64,000 nt of DNA from IMG/VR virus record IMGVR_UViG_3300043775_002437, positions 1-64,000 of that record. One strand, written 5' to 3'. Under the pieces are notes generated by a model. That model was not told where the DNA came from. It saw only the letters and a list, made by a program, of their open reading frames with translations, and did not search any database. Source of the DNA: a virus. Made by a program: the position numbers and the translations under genes. Below are positions 1 through 9,184 of the stretch, in pieces. Within the stretch, counting starts at the first letter, position 1, and each line of letters starts with the position of its first letter.

Positions 1-2
1 AT

Positions 3-1208
3 TTATTAACAAAGGAAAAAGGTCTACCAGAATCTCAACATAAGTATGTTTGGGAAATGAAACAAAAAATGACATCTGACGTGATTAAAGAAACGTTGAC
101 TGAATCAATGGAATTAAAAAATGTTTTAAGAAAACTTAAAACAGATGGGTACAAAGTATACGTTGCTTCAAATTCAATACGAGAATCAATTAAATTGATG
201 TTATATAAAACTGGTCTTATTGAATATGTAGACCATTATTTTGGTAATGAAGATGTTAAAACTTCAAAACCACACCCAGAGATTTATTTAAAAGCTATGG
301 TTCACGCTGGTGTTAAACCAAATGAAACAATAGTTGTTGAAGATAGTTTCCATGGAAGACAAGCAGCAATTGATTCTGGGGCCTTTTTATGTGCTGTAGA
401 AACACCAAATGATGTCACATATAGTAAGATATCAAATTTGGTTAAAAACGTTACAGAAGTCTCTAAAATCAATAATAAATGGGAGTCTGATGATTTCAAC
501 ATCTTAATACCTATGGCTGGTGCTGGTTCTAGATTTAGTTCTGCTGGTTATACATTCCCTAAACCATTGATTGAAGTTGACCACAAACCAATGATTCAAG
601 TAGTTGTGGAAAACCTTAATATTAAAGCTAATTTTATTTATATTGTTCAAAAAGAACATTACGAAAAATACAACTTAAAATATTTGTTAAATTTGATTAC
701 ACCTAATTGTGAAATAGTACAAGTTGATGGTGTAACTGAAGGTGCTGCATGCACAACGTTATTAGCTAAAGAATTTATTAATAACGATAAACATTTATTA
801 ATCGCTAATTCTGACCAATTTGTTGAATGGGATAGCAATAGCTTTTATTATTCAATGACAAATGACAACTTAGATGGTGGTATGTTAACGTTTAAAGCGA
901 CACACCCTAAATGGTCTTTTGCTAAATTAGATGAAAATGGTTTCATCACTGAGATTGCCGAAAAGAAACCTATAAGCGACATTGCAACGGTTGGGATTTA
1001 TTATTGGAATAAAGGTTCAGATTATGTTAAATACGCTGAACAAATGATTGAAAAAAATGTTAGAGTTAATAATGAATTTTATGTTGCACCAGTTTACAAT
1101 GAAGCAATTTTAGATGGGTTTAAATTTAAACCATATAATATTAATAAAATGTGGGGTTTAGGAACTCCAGAAGATTTAAAAACTTATTTAGAAAACTTTA
1201 CATCTTAA
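3..1208 (+). CDS. HAD-like phosphatase / sugar nucleotidyltransferase fusion, 5' end outside window
   Basis: Two-domain enzyme. The first part is the back half of a HAD-family phosphatase: SNS (motif II-like), then KPHPEIY and VVEDSFHGRQAA (motifs III and IV). The second part starts near residue 150 of the ATG-initiated frame with MAGAGSRF and PKPLIEV, the nucleotide-binding signature of sugar-1-phosphate nucleotidyltransferases. The frame stays open upstream of the first ATG (position 57) to the window edge, and HAD motif I (DxDxT) is missing, so the true start lies outside the window. It heads a run of overlapping sugar genes. I infer that it activates a sugar or sugar-like phosphate; the substrate is unknown. 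Confidence 0.8.
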   Translation, partial: LLTKEKGLPESQHKYVWEMKQKMTSDVIKETLTESMELKNVLRKLKTDGYKVYVASNSIRESIKLMLYKTGLIEYVDHYFGNEDVKTSKPHPEIYLKAMVHAGVKPNETIVVEDSFHGRQAAIDSGAFLCAVETPNDVTYSKISNLVKNVTEVSKINNKWESDDFNILIPMAGAGSRFSSAGYTFPKPLIEVDHKPMIQVVVENLNIKANFIYIVQKEHYEKYNLKYLLNLITPNCEIVQVDGVTEGAACTTLLAKEFINNDKHLLIANSDQFVEWDSNSFYYSMTNDNLDGGMLTFKATHPKWSFAKLDENGFITEIAEKKPISDIATVGIYYWNKGSDYVKYAEQMIEKNVRVNNEFYVAPVYNEAILDGFKFKPYNINKMWGLGTPEDLKTYLENFTS

Positions 1209-1209
1209 C

Positions 1210-2097
1210 ATGAATATAGTAATTCCAACATATAATAAACATTATAATTACAATGTTAATTTTTTAAATTCGTTTAATGAATTTTGTTTAGATAAAAATA
1301 AAGTTACCATTAATTTTATTGTTGCTTCTAATGAACTAGATTTATTTAGTGGGTTGGTTAATCAATACAGACATTTAAATGTTAGAATAGTAACTCTAAA
1401 AGAATTAATGTTTAATGTTGATGGTGAGTACTACAATGACGACCAAAGTTTCTTCAATACAAAATACCCATTACAGTCAATTAAAAAATTATTTGCATAC
1501 ACATGTGTTGACACTGACTATATAGTGTTTGATAGCGAAAACTTATGTTTAAAAGAATTTTATTTTGAAGACATTTTTAATGATTTAAAAAATAAACCAA
1601 TAATATATTCTGATAAAATACATTATGATTTACAACGAAATGTTACATCAACATGCAACGATATTTTTGATTTAACTGAAAACAATAAATGGTTCTTTTT
1701 AAAAAGTTATTGGTTTTTTGAACGTAATCATGTTGAAAGTTTAATAACTTTTTTAAAACAAAAGTATTCAAAAAATATAACATTATTTCTAAATAATAAA
1801 ATATTTTTTGAGTATCAATTATATTGTACTTTTTTGTTAATTAATAATTTAAAAGAATTTGTAAATATTGATACTTTGATTGATAAAGAAATTAAATTTA
1901 GCGAGTTACTTGATAAAGAAAACCACAATTATGAATACATAATAACAACCATAAATTCTGACAATGTTTTAAACTATATTAATATTTTACATGAATTAAA
2001 TGAAAAAATAATTAGATTACATTGGACAAGTGAAGAAATTAAAAATAATATAATAACTAACTCAAATGTTTGTATCGGTACATTTCATTGGGACTAA
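1210..2097 (+). CDS. Putative glycosyltransferase-like protein
   Basis: 295 residues starting NIVIPTYNK, a GT-A type opening strand, with YIVFDSEN around residue 115, where a DxD-type metal site would be expected (here D-S-E). The ATG follows the previous stop by one base, so the two are translationally coupled. No family can be named with confidence. The fold-level call rests on the opening motif, the position of the acidic triplet and the company of other transferases. It is AT-rich like its neighbours. Confidence 0.5.
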   Translation: MNIVIPTYNKHYNYNVNFLNSFNEFCLDKNKVTINFIVASNELDLFSGLVNQYRHLNVRIVTLKELMFNVDGEYYNDDQSFFNTKYPLQSIKKLFAYTCVDTDYIVFDSENLCLKEFYFEDIFNDLKNKPIIYSDKIHYDLQRNVTSTCNDIFDLTENNKWFFLKSYWFFERNHVESLITFLKQKYSKNITLFLNNKIFFEYQLYCTFLLINNLKEFVNIDTLIDKEIKFSELLDKENHNYEYIITTINSDNVLNYINILHELNEKIIRLHWTSEEIKNNIITNSNVCIGTFHWD

Positions 2098-2111
2098 ATA
2101 AAAATAAAAAC

Positions 2112-2819
2112 ATGAATAAAATAGAATTTATTAAAGAAAATTTTAAAGATTACTACATTGATAAAGGACCAGAAAATGGTATCCTTCAAGGTACAAAATA
2201 TGCTGGATGTGCAACACATTGTAGAGCATGTTTAAACACATTAGTAAGAATGGTAAAACCTAATAGCATATTAGAAATTGGTTCATACCATTACGATAGT
2301 ACTATATCGATGTCTAACGGTATGGATACGTATTTAACCCCAAATGAAGGTATAATACATACTTTTGATATCAAAAAAGGTGGATATGATGGTATGGGTG
2401 TAACTACACATTTACCTAGCCGAATCAAACCAATGTACTGGTATCCATATAAGACTGATTATGACGAATGGAAATTGACAGATGAAGGTATTGTTTTTAA
2501 AGATTTTTTAAACCACACCAACGAAGAATTGTTTGAAATGAACCATAATATCTTAGAAAGTATAGCACCAGAAGGTGGTTACGATTTAATCTTTATTGAT
2601 GGCGACCATTCATATGAAGGTGCTAAAAAAGACTGGGAACATGCATTAAAGTTTTCACATAAAGAAACGTTAATTGTTATTGATAATATTTGGGATATTA
2701 GATTAAAAGAAGTTAGACGTTTTTATGATGATATGACAACAAACAAATGGGATTTTGAAGAATGGAACGATGCTAACAGAACCATGGTTCAAGATACTGG
2801 TGTTTTATTAACTTATTAA
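2112..2819 (+). CDS. Class I SAM-dependent methyltransferase (TylF/CmcI-like)
   Basis: 235 residues. The SAM-binding loop is ILEIGSYHYDST, and the later DLIFIDGDHSYEGAKKDW is typical of the Methyltransf_24 group that methylates small molecules or sugars. An earlier in-frame ATG at 2070 would lie inside the preceding gene. I chose 2112 because it follows the upstream stop and has an A-rich context (aaaataaaaacATG), as elsewhere in this genome. It is probably a tailoring enzyme in the glycan cluster. A second methyltransferase of the same type lies at 3145. Confidence 0.7.
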   Translation: MNKIEFIKENFKDYYIDKGPENGILQGTKYAGCATHCRACLNTLVRMVKPNSILEIGSYHYDSTISMSNGMDTYLTPNEGIIHTFDIKKGGYDGMGVTTHLPSRIKPMYWYPYKTDYDEWKLTDEGIVFKDFLNHTNEELFEMNHNILESIAPEGGYDLIFIDGDHSYEGAKKDWEHALKFSHKETLIVIDNIWDIRLKEVRRFYDDMTTNKWDFEEWNDANRTMVQDTGVLLTY

Positions 2820-2820
2820 A

Positions 2821-3141
2821 ATGACAATAACAAATTTAAACGAATTTTTTAAAGGTTGGTTTGTTGGTAATTTTGAACCAACATTAAACACAACTGAAGA
2901 TTTTGAAGTTGCTGTTAAAAGATACAAAACTGGTGATTATGAAGAAAAACACCACCATAAAATAGCAACTGAAATCACTGTAATTGTTGAAGGTGAAGTT
3001 GAAATGAATGGAGTAAAATATGTAAAAGATGATATTATAACCATTCAACCAAATGAATCCACCGATTTCAAATGTATAACTGATGTTGTTACAGTTGTTG
3101 TTAAAACTCCATCAGCAAATAATGATAAATATATAAATTAA
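2821..3141 (+). CDS. Small cupin-domain protein
   Basis: 106 residues forming a single cupin barrel. YEEKHHHKIATEITVIVEGEV carries the histidine cluster and glutamate of cupin motif 1, and IITIQPNEST lies near motif 2. It starts one base after the preceding stop. Single-domain cupins in sugar clusters act as isomerases, epimerases or sensors; which applies here is not visible. Confidence 0.65.
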   Translation: MTITNLNEFFKGWFVGNFEPTLNTTEDFEVAVKRYKTGDYEEKHHHKIATEITVIVEGEVEMNGVKYVKDDIITIQPNESTDFKCITDVVTVVVKTPSANNDKYIN

Positions 3142-3144
3142 AAT

Positions 3145-3789
3145 ATGAGAACAAAAGAAGAAATATTAGATTTCGTATTAAACGCTGGTTCAGACAGCGT
3201 AGAAGTATTTGGAGGGAACTTCAAAGGAGGTTATGAATTACAACAATGTCCAGAAGAAATAACAGAGTTTTTAAACACTTATCAAAACTCTGAAATTAAT
3301 AATTTCCTAGAAATAGGTGTTGCTGCTGGTGGGAACACTAGAATCTTTACTGACTTTTTAAAAATTAAAGATGTTTATGTAATGGATTTAAATGTACATC
3401 CATCGATTAGTTATGATGGCAACCCTAACGCTAGAGATAATAATTTTAATCATTTAAAGAACTCTGGTGAATTAAAAAGTTTTTTTGGTGATAGTCATTC
3501 AGAAGAAGCAAGAAAGTGGTTAGAAAGCTTAAATATTAAATTCCAAATGGTTTTTATTGATGGTGACCATACAGAACATGGGATTAAATTAGATACTGAA
3601 TTAGTATTACCTTTTTTAGATGATAACGCTTATGTAATTTACCATGACACAGTTGTTAATGTTGGTTCAGATGAATTTGATAGAAAATTAAAAAATGGGT
3701 TAATTACTGAATTAAAACATGAAAAAGACTTTATTAGCGAAACAATTTATAAAAAAGGAATTTCTGTATATCGTTATGTTAAAGGATAA
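3145..3789 (+). CDS. Class I SAM-dependent methyltransferase (CmcI-like)
   Basis: 214 residues. FLEIGVAAGGNTRIF is the SAM loop, VYVMDLN the acidic residue after strand 2, and MVFIDGDHTEHG with VIYHDT completes the Methyltransf_24 pattern. It is a distant paralogue of the methyltransferase at 2112. The 3' end overlaps the next gene by 14 bases. Probably O-methylates a sugar or small molecule made by this cluster; the substrate is inferred only from context. Confidence 0.7.
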   Translation: MRTKEEILDFVLNAGSDSVEVFGGNFKGGYELQQCPEEITEFLNTYQNSEINNFLEIGVAAGGNTRIFTDFLKIKDVYVMDLNVHPSISYDGNPNARDNNFNHLKNSGELKSFFGDSHSEEARKWLESLNIKFQMVFIDGDHTEHGIKLDTELVLPFLDDNAYVIYHDTVVNVGSDEFDRKLKNGLITELKHEKDFISETIYKKGISVYRYVKG

Positions 3790-4432
3790 GATAATAGTAT
3801 TTGTTCATGTTGCAACTATTGGTAACTACCAAGAAGTTGTCAATGAAATATTTGAGTCATTAACAAAAACAAATTTAATTAACACAGCAGATTCTATAAA
3901 TGTATGTGTTGTAGGTAATGGTGAATTAAACATCCCAACAAATTGGAATCTAAAAATTAACCAAATATCGGATATTAATATTGGTGAGTTCTATACGTTG
4001 AAACAAATAGAAACACATTGTAAAAACACAATAACTAATGATAAAATTTTATATGTTCATACAAAAGGTGTTACATGGCCTAATAATGAATGTATAATTG
4101 ATTGGCGTAAGTACATGTTATACTTTAATGTTGAGCAGCATGAACAAGCGGTAAAAGAATTAGAAAATTATGACACATATGGTGTTGATTTAGTTACAGA
4201 ACCAACAAAACATTATTCTGGTAATTTCTGGTGGGCTAACTCAAACCATATTAAAAAACTACCATTAATTGATGAAATTTCAAAAGCAGATGCTAAAGCA
4301 ATTTTAACAATTAGACATAATGCTGAATTTTGGTTAATGATGGTTGACGGTGAGAACAAATCAGCACACAACTCAAACATAAACGTCTATGAAAGACATT
4401 TACATAGATATGAAGAAAAAAATTATTTATAA
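3776..4432 (+). CDS. Putative glycosyltransferase (rhamnan-synthesis-like)
   Basis: 218 residues from the internal start IIVFVHVA. An upstream in-frame ATG at 3719 lies deep inside the preceding gene and is less likely. The core has ILYVHTKGVTWPN followed by WRKYMLYF and FWWANSNHIKKL. This resembles the HTK-bearing region of rhamnan-synthesis F-type and related phage glycosyltransferases. Its stop overlaps the next ATG (TAATG). The family match is from memory of motifs, so moderate confidence. Confidence 0.5.
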   Translation: MLKDKIIVFVHVATIGNYQEVVNEIFESLTKTNLINTADSINVCVVGNGELNIPTNWNLKINQISDINIGEFYTLKQIETHCKNTITNDKILYVHTKGVTWPNNECIIDWRKYMLYFNVEQHEQAVKELENYDTYGVDLVTEPTKHYSGNFWWANSNHIKKLPLIDEISKADAKAILTIRHNAEFWLMMVDGENKSAHNSNINVYERHLHRYEEKNYL

Positions 4433-5124
4433 TGTTTGTTATACCATGCAAATATAATCCAAATTTTCCTTTTATTATTCAATTAGTTAAAGATATTAGA
4501 ACCTATCATCCAACTGAAAAGATAGTTGTTGTTGATAGTGATTCAAACGATAAATCATATTTTGAAATATTAAAAGAATATGATGTTATAATTGAAGACG
4601 TAAATAATAATAATTGGATGGTAGGTGCTTATTGGCATGCTTACAACAAATACCCTAATGAAGAATTTTATTTCTTCTTGCATGATTCAATGAGAGTTAA
4701 AGCTAATTTAGATTATCTTAAAGAACGTGATTTAGTAACTTTAATGAATTTTGACAGAGTGTTAGGTAATTTTAATACATGGGGTGAAAGAATAACATTA
4801 GAATCTGAGTATAATTATCTTAATGAAGGTAGCGGTTGTTATGGTCCTATTTTTTTCTGTAAAAATAAAGTAATGAAAAGAATGCTAGAAATGGGGGCTA
4901 ATAAATTTTTACCAAATAATAAAGCAGAAACTGGTTATTGTGAAGGTTGTTATGGTTTCTTTTTTGAAGAACAAGGCTATGATTTAACACAATGCTCTTT
5001 ATTTGGTGATGTACTTTTTAACGAAAGCCCTAGTGGAAAATCTGGGTTACCACCACACAAAACAGATTGGCAATTTCCAGTAGAAAAATTTTATGCTTCA
5101 CATGTTGACAAAAACAGATTATAA
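4432..5124 (+). CDS. GT-A fold glycosyltransferase-like protein
   Basis: 230 residues. FVIPCKYN opens the fold and VVVDSDSND matches the GT2 VVDDGSxD segment. FFLHDSMRV follows where the second acidic motif sits. GSGCYGPIFFCK is reminiscent of acceptor-side loops. The one-base overlap with the upstream gene indicates translational coupling. The substrate is unknown. Confidence 0.5.
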   Translation: MFVIPCKYNPNFPFIIQLVKDIRTYHPTEKIVVVDSDSNDKSYFEILKEYDVIIEDVNNNNWMVGAYWHAYNKYPNEEFYFFLHDSMRVKANLDYLKERDLVTLMNFDRVLGNFNTWGERITLESEYNYLNEGSGCYGPIFFCKNKVMKRMLEMGANKFLPNNKAETGYCEGCYGFFFEEQGYDLTQCSLFGDVLFNESPSGKSGLPPHKTDWQFPVEKFYASHVDKNRL

Positions 5125-5140
5125 TTAAAAAAATAAAATT

Positions 5141-5500
5141 ATGAATAGACCAAAAACAATTTTTTTAGACATTGACGGAACACTCATTGAGCATTCCGAA
5201 AACATTGCAGAGCAATTTACTAAAACACCTAGACTTTTAGATGGTACTTTAGAAAAGTTATCCGAATGGGATAGAAAAGGTTATAACATTATTTTAACAA
5301 CTGGAAGACGTGAAGGTGTTAGAGATATAACCGTTAAACAATTAGCTGAGTTAGGTATCTTTTATGACCAATTGATAATGGGTCTAGGAGGTGGAATTAG
5401 AGTCGTTGTCAATGATAGAAAAAAAGACAAAGAATATGACACAGCAATAGCCATAAACCTTAAAAGAAATGAAGGTATTAATTCAATAAAAGATTTATAA
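5141..5500 (+). CDS. Small HAD-family phosphatase
   Basis: 119 residues. FLDIDGTLIEHSE is HAD motif I with both catalytic aspartates, ILTTGRREG is motif II, and VVVNDRKKD provides a late acidic pair. There is no cap domain, so it resembles capless sugar-phosphate phosphatases such as the KDO-8-P phosphatase group. Its position between a glycosyltransferase and a cupin suggests dephosphorylation of a sugar intermediate. Confidence 0.65.
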   Translation: MNRPKTIFLDIDGTLIEHSENIAEQFTKTPRLLDGTLEKLSEWDRKGYNIILTTGRREGVRDITVKQLAELGIFYDQLIMGLGGGIRVVVNDRKKDKEYDTAIAINLKRNEGINSIKDL

Positions 5501-5501
5501 T

Positions 5502-5855
5502 ATGAAAAAAGAAGTTACAAAAGTTGATAAACCATGGGGATGGGAAAAATGGATTGAAGTTAATGAAAATTACGTAGTTAAAGAATTATTCATGACAGCT
5601 GGAAATAGTTGCAGCTTACAGTACCATGAAAAAAAACATGAATCTTTTTATGTTTTAAAAGGTCAAATTAAATTTGAAATTGGCCCAGACAAAGACACCT
5701 TAACTGAAATGATTTTAAATGAAGGTGAGTATTACACAATTGAACCATTTGTAGTTCATAGAATGTCGGCAATCGTTGACAGTTTGTATTTAGAAAGTTC
5801 TACAAATTTTCTAGATGACGTTATTAGAATAGAAGATAAATATGGTCGAGTATAA
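5502..5855 (+). CDS. Cupin, mannose-6-phosphate isomerase type II-like
   Basis: 117 residues. PWGWEKWIE at the N-terminus and SLQYHEKKHESFYVLKG (metal-binding histidines and glutamate) match the C-terminal cupin of type II phosphomannose isomerases and related sugar-phosphate cupins, and FVVHRM supplies the last histidine. The start follows the HAD stop by one base. The 3' end overlaps the next gene by 14 bases. The exact isomerase substrate is inferred. Confidence 0.6.
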   Translation: MKKEVTKVDKPWGWEKWIEVNENYVVKELFMTAGNSCSLQYHEKKHESFYVLKGQIKFEIGPDKDTLTEMILNEGEYYTIEPFVVHRMSAIVDSLYLESSTNFLDDVIRIEDKYGRV

Positions 5856-7392
5856 AGTTTTAATAACCACTAGTGGTGTTGGTTCTAGATTAGGTGATTT
5901 AACTAAATACACTAATAAATGTTTAGTTAGAGTTGGTAAAAAACCAGCGATATCATATATCGTAGAAGCATACCCTAAAGAAGTTGAATTAGTTGTAACT
6001 GTTGGTTATTTTGGAGAACAAGTTAAAGATTTTTTAACACTAGCTTATCCAGAAAGAAAAATTACATTTATCGAAGTTGATAAATATGAAGGTGAAGGTT
6101 CATCTCTTGGTTACTCAATGTTAAAAGCTAAAAATGAATTACAATGTCCATTTATATTTCATGCAGCAGATACTATAATAACTGAAGAAATTAAAGAACC
6201 AACAGAAAACTGGTTGGCTTGTCAATTCAAAGAAAACAATTCACAATATAGAACTTTATCTTTTATTCCTAATAGAATGATAAATGACAAAGGAGATTTA
6301 ACCTCTAAATTTGCTTATATTGGACTTGCTGGTATAAAAGATTATAAATTGTTTTGGGATTCATTACAAGAGGAATATGAAGCAGATACTAGCGATACAA
6401 CATTAAGCGATTGTCACGCAATCAATCGAATGAATATTAAATGGGAAACAAAAGAATATTTCAATTGGTTAGACATAGGTAATGTATTTGAATTAAAACA
6501 CGCTAGAGAAGTTATATACGACAAATTTGAATTGTTAGATAAAGTAGATGAATCAATCTTTTTATTTAATGATTTCGTTATTAAATTTTTCTATAATAAA
6601 ACAGTTTGTGCTAACAGAGTTGAACGATGTAAACAACTATCTGGGTTAACACCTAAATTGATTGACAGTAAAGATAATTTTTACAAATACGAATATGCTG
6701 CTGGTGATTTATTAGCAACGTCAGTAAATGAAATTATTTTTGAAGATTTTTTAGATTGGAGTAAAAACAACCTATGGGTTAAACATGGTCAGTCTGAAGA
6801 CTTTAAAGAAATAACTAAAAAGTTTTATTTTGATAAAACTTATGAACGATTACAAAAATTATTTAATGATAATAAAATAAGTGATGAAGAGATTACCATC
6901 AATGGTATGGTAGTACCACCAGTTATTGATATGATAAAAGAAATAAATGAAAACTGGTTATGTTCAGACACTTATTATCAATTTCATGGTGATTACATTT
7001 TAGATAATATTATTTATAAAGGTAATCGTGAATTTGTGTTATTAGATTGGAGACAAGACTTTGGAGGTGATTTAAAAAATGGTGACATCTATTATGATTT
7101 AGCTAAATTAAATCACAATTTATTATTCAATCACGATATTGTCCATCAAGAATTATTCTCAGTTAAAAAATCATCAAACGGTATTAAATGCGATATTTTA
7201 AGAAGTGATATTTTAACTAATTGTAGAGAAAAGTTACATAAGTGGATTTTTGACAATGGGTTAGATTTAAAAAAGGTTCAAACACTGACAGCAATCATAT
7301 GGTTAAACATGTCGCCATTACATGATTACAAGATGGGTGAGTTTTTATATTATTTTGGTCGCTTTAATCTTTACAAAGTGTTTTATAAATAA
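5842..7392 (+). CDS. Nucleotidyltransferase-kinase fusion (LicC/LicA-like)
   Basis: 516 residues with two enzymatic halves. The N-terminus (residues 1-230) is a nucleotidyltransferase: TTSGVGSRLGDLT and NKCLVRVGKKPAI. The C-terminal half has the choline-kinase or aminoglycoside-kinase signature HGDYILDNII followed by LLDWRQDFGGDL. Known separate enzymes with these folds (LicA and LicC) make CDP-choline for decorating surface glycans. A fused form would phosphorylate and then cytidylylate one small alcohol or sugar. The substrate is inferred and could be something other than choline. Confidence 0.65.
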   Translation: MVEYKVLITTSGVGSRLGDLTKYTNKCLVRVGKKPAISYIVEAYPKEVELVVTVGYFGEQVKDFLTLAYPERKITFIEVDKYEGEGSSLGYSMLKAKNELQCPFIFHAADTIITEEIKEPTENWLACQFKENNSQYRTLSFIPNRMINDKGDLTSKFAYIGLAGIKDYKLFWDSLQEEYEADTSDTTLSDCHAINRMNIKWETKEYFNWLDIGNVFELKHAREVIYDKFELLDKVDESIFLFNDFVIKFFYNKTVCANRVERCKQLSGLTPKLIDSKDNFYKYEYAAGDLLATSVNEIIFEDFLDWSKNNLWVKHGQSEDFKEITKKFYFDKTYERLQKLFNDNKISDEEITINGMVVPPVIDMIKEINENWLCSDTYYQFHGDYILDNIIYKGNREFVLLDWRQDFGGDLKNGDIYYDLAKLNHNLLFNHDIVHQELFSVKKSSNGIKCDILRSDILTNCREKLHKWIFDNGLDLKKVQTLTAIIWLNMSPLHDYKMGEFLYYFGRFNLYKVFYK

Positions 7393-7404
7393 TATATTTG
7401 GTGT

Positions 7405-8403
7405 ATGAAACCAAAAATATTTATAGGACCGATGAGTAAAAATATTGTTGACGCAATTATTAATTACTCAAATGAAAATAACGTTGAAATTGGATTAATA
7501 CCATCTAGAAGACAAGTAGAGTTTAATGGTGGTTATGTTAACAATTGGACAACTAAAGACTTCTGCGAATACGTAAGAAGCAAATCTAATAAAATCTTAT
7601 TAGTAAGAGACCATTCTGGTCCATCACAAGGATATAGTGAAGATGACGGTATGGATTCTTTTATTGAAGATTGCAAATATTTCGACATTATACATGTTGA
7701 TGTTTGGAAAAAACATAAAGAATACCGTGATGGGTTATTAGCCACAGTTGAATTTATTTTAAAAGGTTATAGATTAAATCCAAACATGTTATTTGAGGTT
7801 GGAACTGAAGAAGCAATCAGACCAACAAATGAAGTAGAATTAAACAATCTTTTAGAAGACTTAAAAGAATTACTACCATTAGACATATATGGTCAAATTA
7901 AATACGCTGTAATCCAATCTGGAACAGCATTAAAAGGTAACACAAATATTGGTAGTTTCAATCAAGATAGATTAATTGAAATGGTTAAAGTTGCCAAAAA
8001 TCATGGCATGATTTCAAAAGAACATAATGGTGATTACCTAACAAATGAATTAGTTAAATCGAAATTTAATAATGGGTTAAACTGTATCAATATTGCCCCA
8101 GAATTTGGACAAATAGAAACAAAAATTATTTTAAACATAATTAAAACTAATCATATAGAATTACTAGATGAATTTTATGAGATTTGTTATGAATCAAAAA
8201 GATGGGTAAAATGGGTTGACTCTGATTTTATACCAGAAGATAACAAAGAAGAAATCATAAACATAAGTGGTCATTATGTTTTCTCTGAACCTAGATTTAT
8301 TGAACTTAAAAATAAATTGAATTATAACAATTTAGATTCTGAAGTGCAACAAGCAATATACAACAGAATTGATGAATTAATTAAAACTATAAATGAAATC
8401 TAA
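7405..8403 (+). CDS. TIM-barrel aldolase-like protein (GatZ/KbaZ-like)
   Basis: 332 residues. The segments FEVGTEEAIR, SKEHNGDYL and CINIAPEFGQIET recall class II tagatose-bisphosphate aldolase non-catalytic subunits and their relatives found in surface-glycan clusters. No catalytic subunit partner is seen. It overlaps the following gene by 11 bases. It may make or condense a sugar precursor. The family assignment is by motif memory and only moderate. Confidence 0.45.
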   Translation: MKPKIFIGPMSKNIVDAIINYSNENNVEIGLIPSRRQVEFNGGYVNNWTTKDFCEYVRSKSNKILLVRDHSGPSQGYSEDDGMDSFIEDCKYFDIIHVDVWKKHKEYRDGLLATVEFILKGYRLNPNMLFEVGTEEAIRPTNEVELNNLLEDLKELLPLDIYGQIKYAVIQSGTALKGNTNIGSFNQDRLIEMVKVAKNHGMISKEHNGDYLTNELVKSKFNNGLNCINIAPEFGQIETKIILNIIKTNHIELLDEFYEICYESKRWVKWVDSDFIPEDNKEEIINISGHYVFSEPRFIELKNKLNYNNLDSEVQQAIYNRIDELIKTINEI

Positions 8404-9184
8404 AACAGCGTTTATAATATTTGCTCACTCAACAACACACACGATTGAAGATGTTGATGATATGATAGATAACATATCTTATTTCCATGATAATTGTGAT
8501 TTCATGATTAATCACCCAACATTAGACCACCCTAAAATTAGAATGCGTCATATGCTTGGTCCTTTAAATCATTCTAACTTTATTTTTGGTGCGTTGATTG
8601 ATTTAATTAGAAATATAAGTGAAGATGAAATAAATAGTTTTGAACACTTCTGTTTAGTTTCAGCTAACCAATACTTTATAAATGGAATTAACTTTGAAAA
8701 AGGTGTTAATTATGCACAATTTTTAAATACTGAAGATTGGGTTTCATCATATAACGGAAAAGACTCAGACAAAACTATTGTAGGGTTTCCATTACAGCAA
8801 CCATATGGTCGTTGGGACCCTAAAAATTTATATCTTGAATATAATATAGAATTACCTATGAGTGCTAATTGGGAATGTATGACAGTAACAAAAGAAGTTA
8901 TGTTATTGGCTAAGCAGCATTTAGACAAATGTTTAGAATATTACCCTAATGATGATATGATAAATATTTTTCTACCTTATATGATTTTACTTAGCGGACA
9001 ACAATGGGAGTTTCCACCTTACTTTGGTACTTACGACCCATCAAATAAACCTAATTATAATTGGGTAATTACAATAAATCAAATTGTTGAAAAATTCAAT
9101 CAAGGTTATTTCTCTGTTAAAAGAGTTAATTACCATAAAAATTGTGAATTAAAACAATTCATTAGACAAAATTATATGAAATGA
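8393..9184 (+). CDS. Putative glycosyltransferase (GT14-like)
   Basis: 263 residues. It opens with TAFIIFAHSTT, and FCLVSANQYFI in the middle resembles the L-S-G-x-D/Q-Y-P motif of core-2/I-branching-type transferases. Repeated aromatic residues in the C-terminal half fit a sugar-handling protein. The stop overlaps the next ATG (ATGA). No clear DxD is seen, so the class is tentative. Confidence 0.4.
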   Translation: MKSKTAFIIFAHSTTHTIEDVDDMIDNISYFHDNCDFMINHPTLDHPKIRMRHMLGPLNHSNFIFGALIDLIRNISEDEINSFEHFCLVSANQYFINGINFEKGVNYAQFLNTEDWVSSYNGKDSDKTIVGFPLQQPYGRWDPKNLYLEYNIELPMSANWECMTVTKEVMLLAKQHLDKCLEYYPNDDMINIFLPYMILLSGQQWEFPPYFGTYDPSNKPNYNWVITINQIVEKFNQGYFSVKRVNYHKNCELKQFIRQNYMK

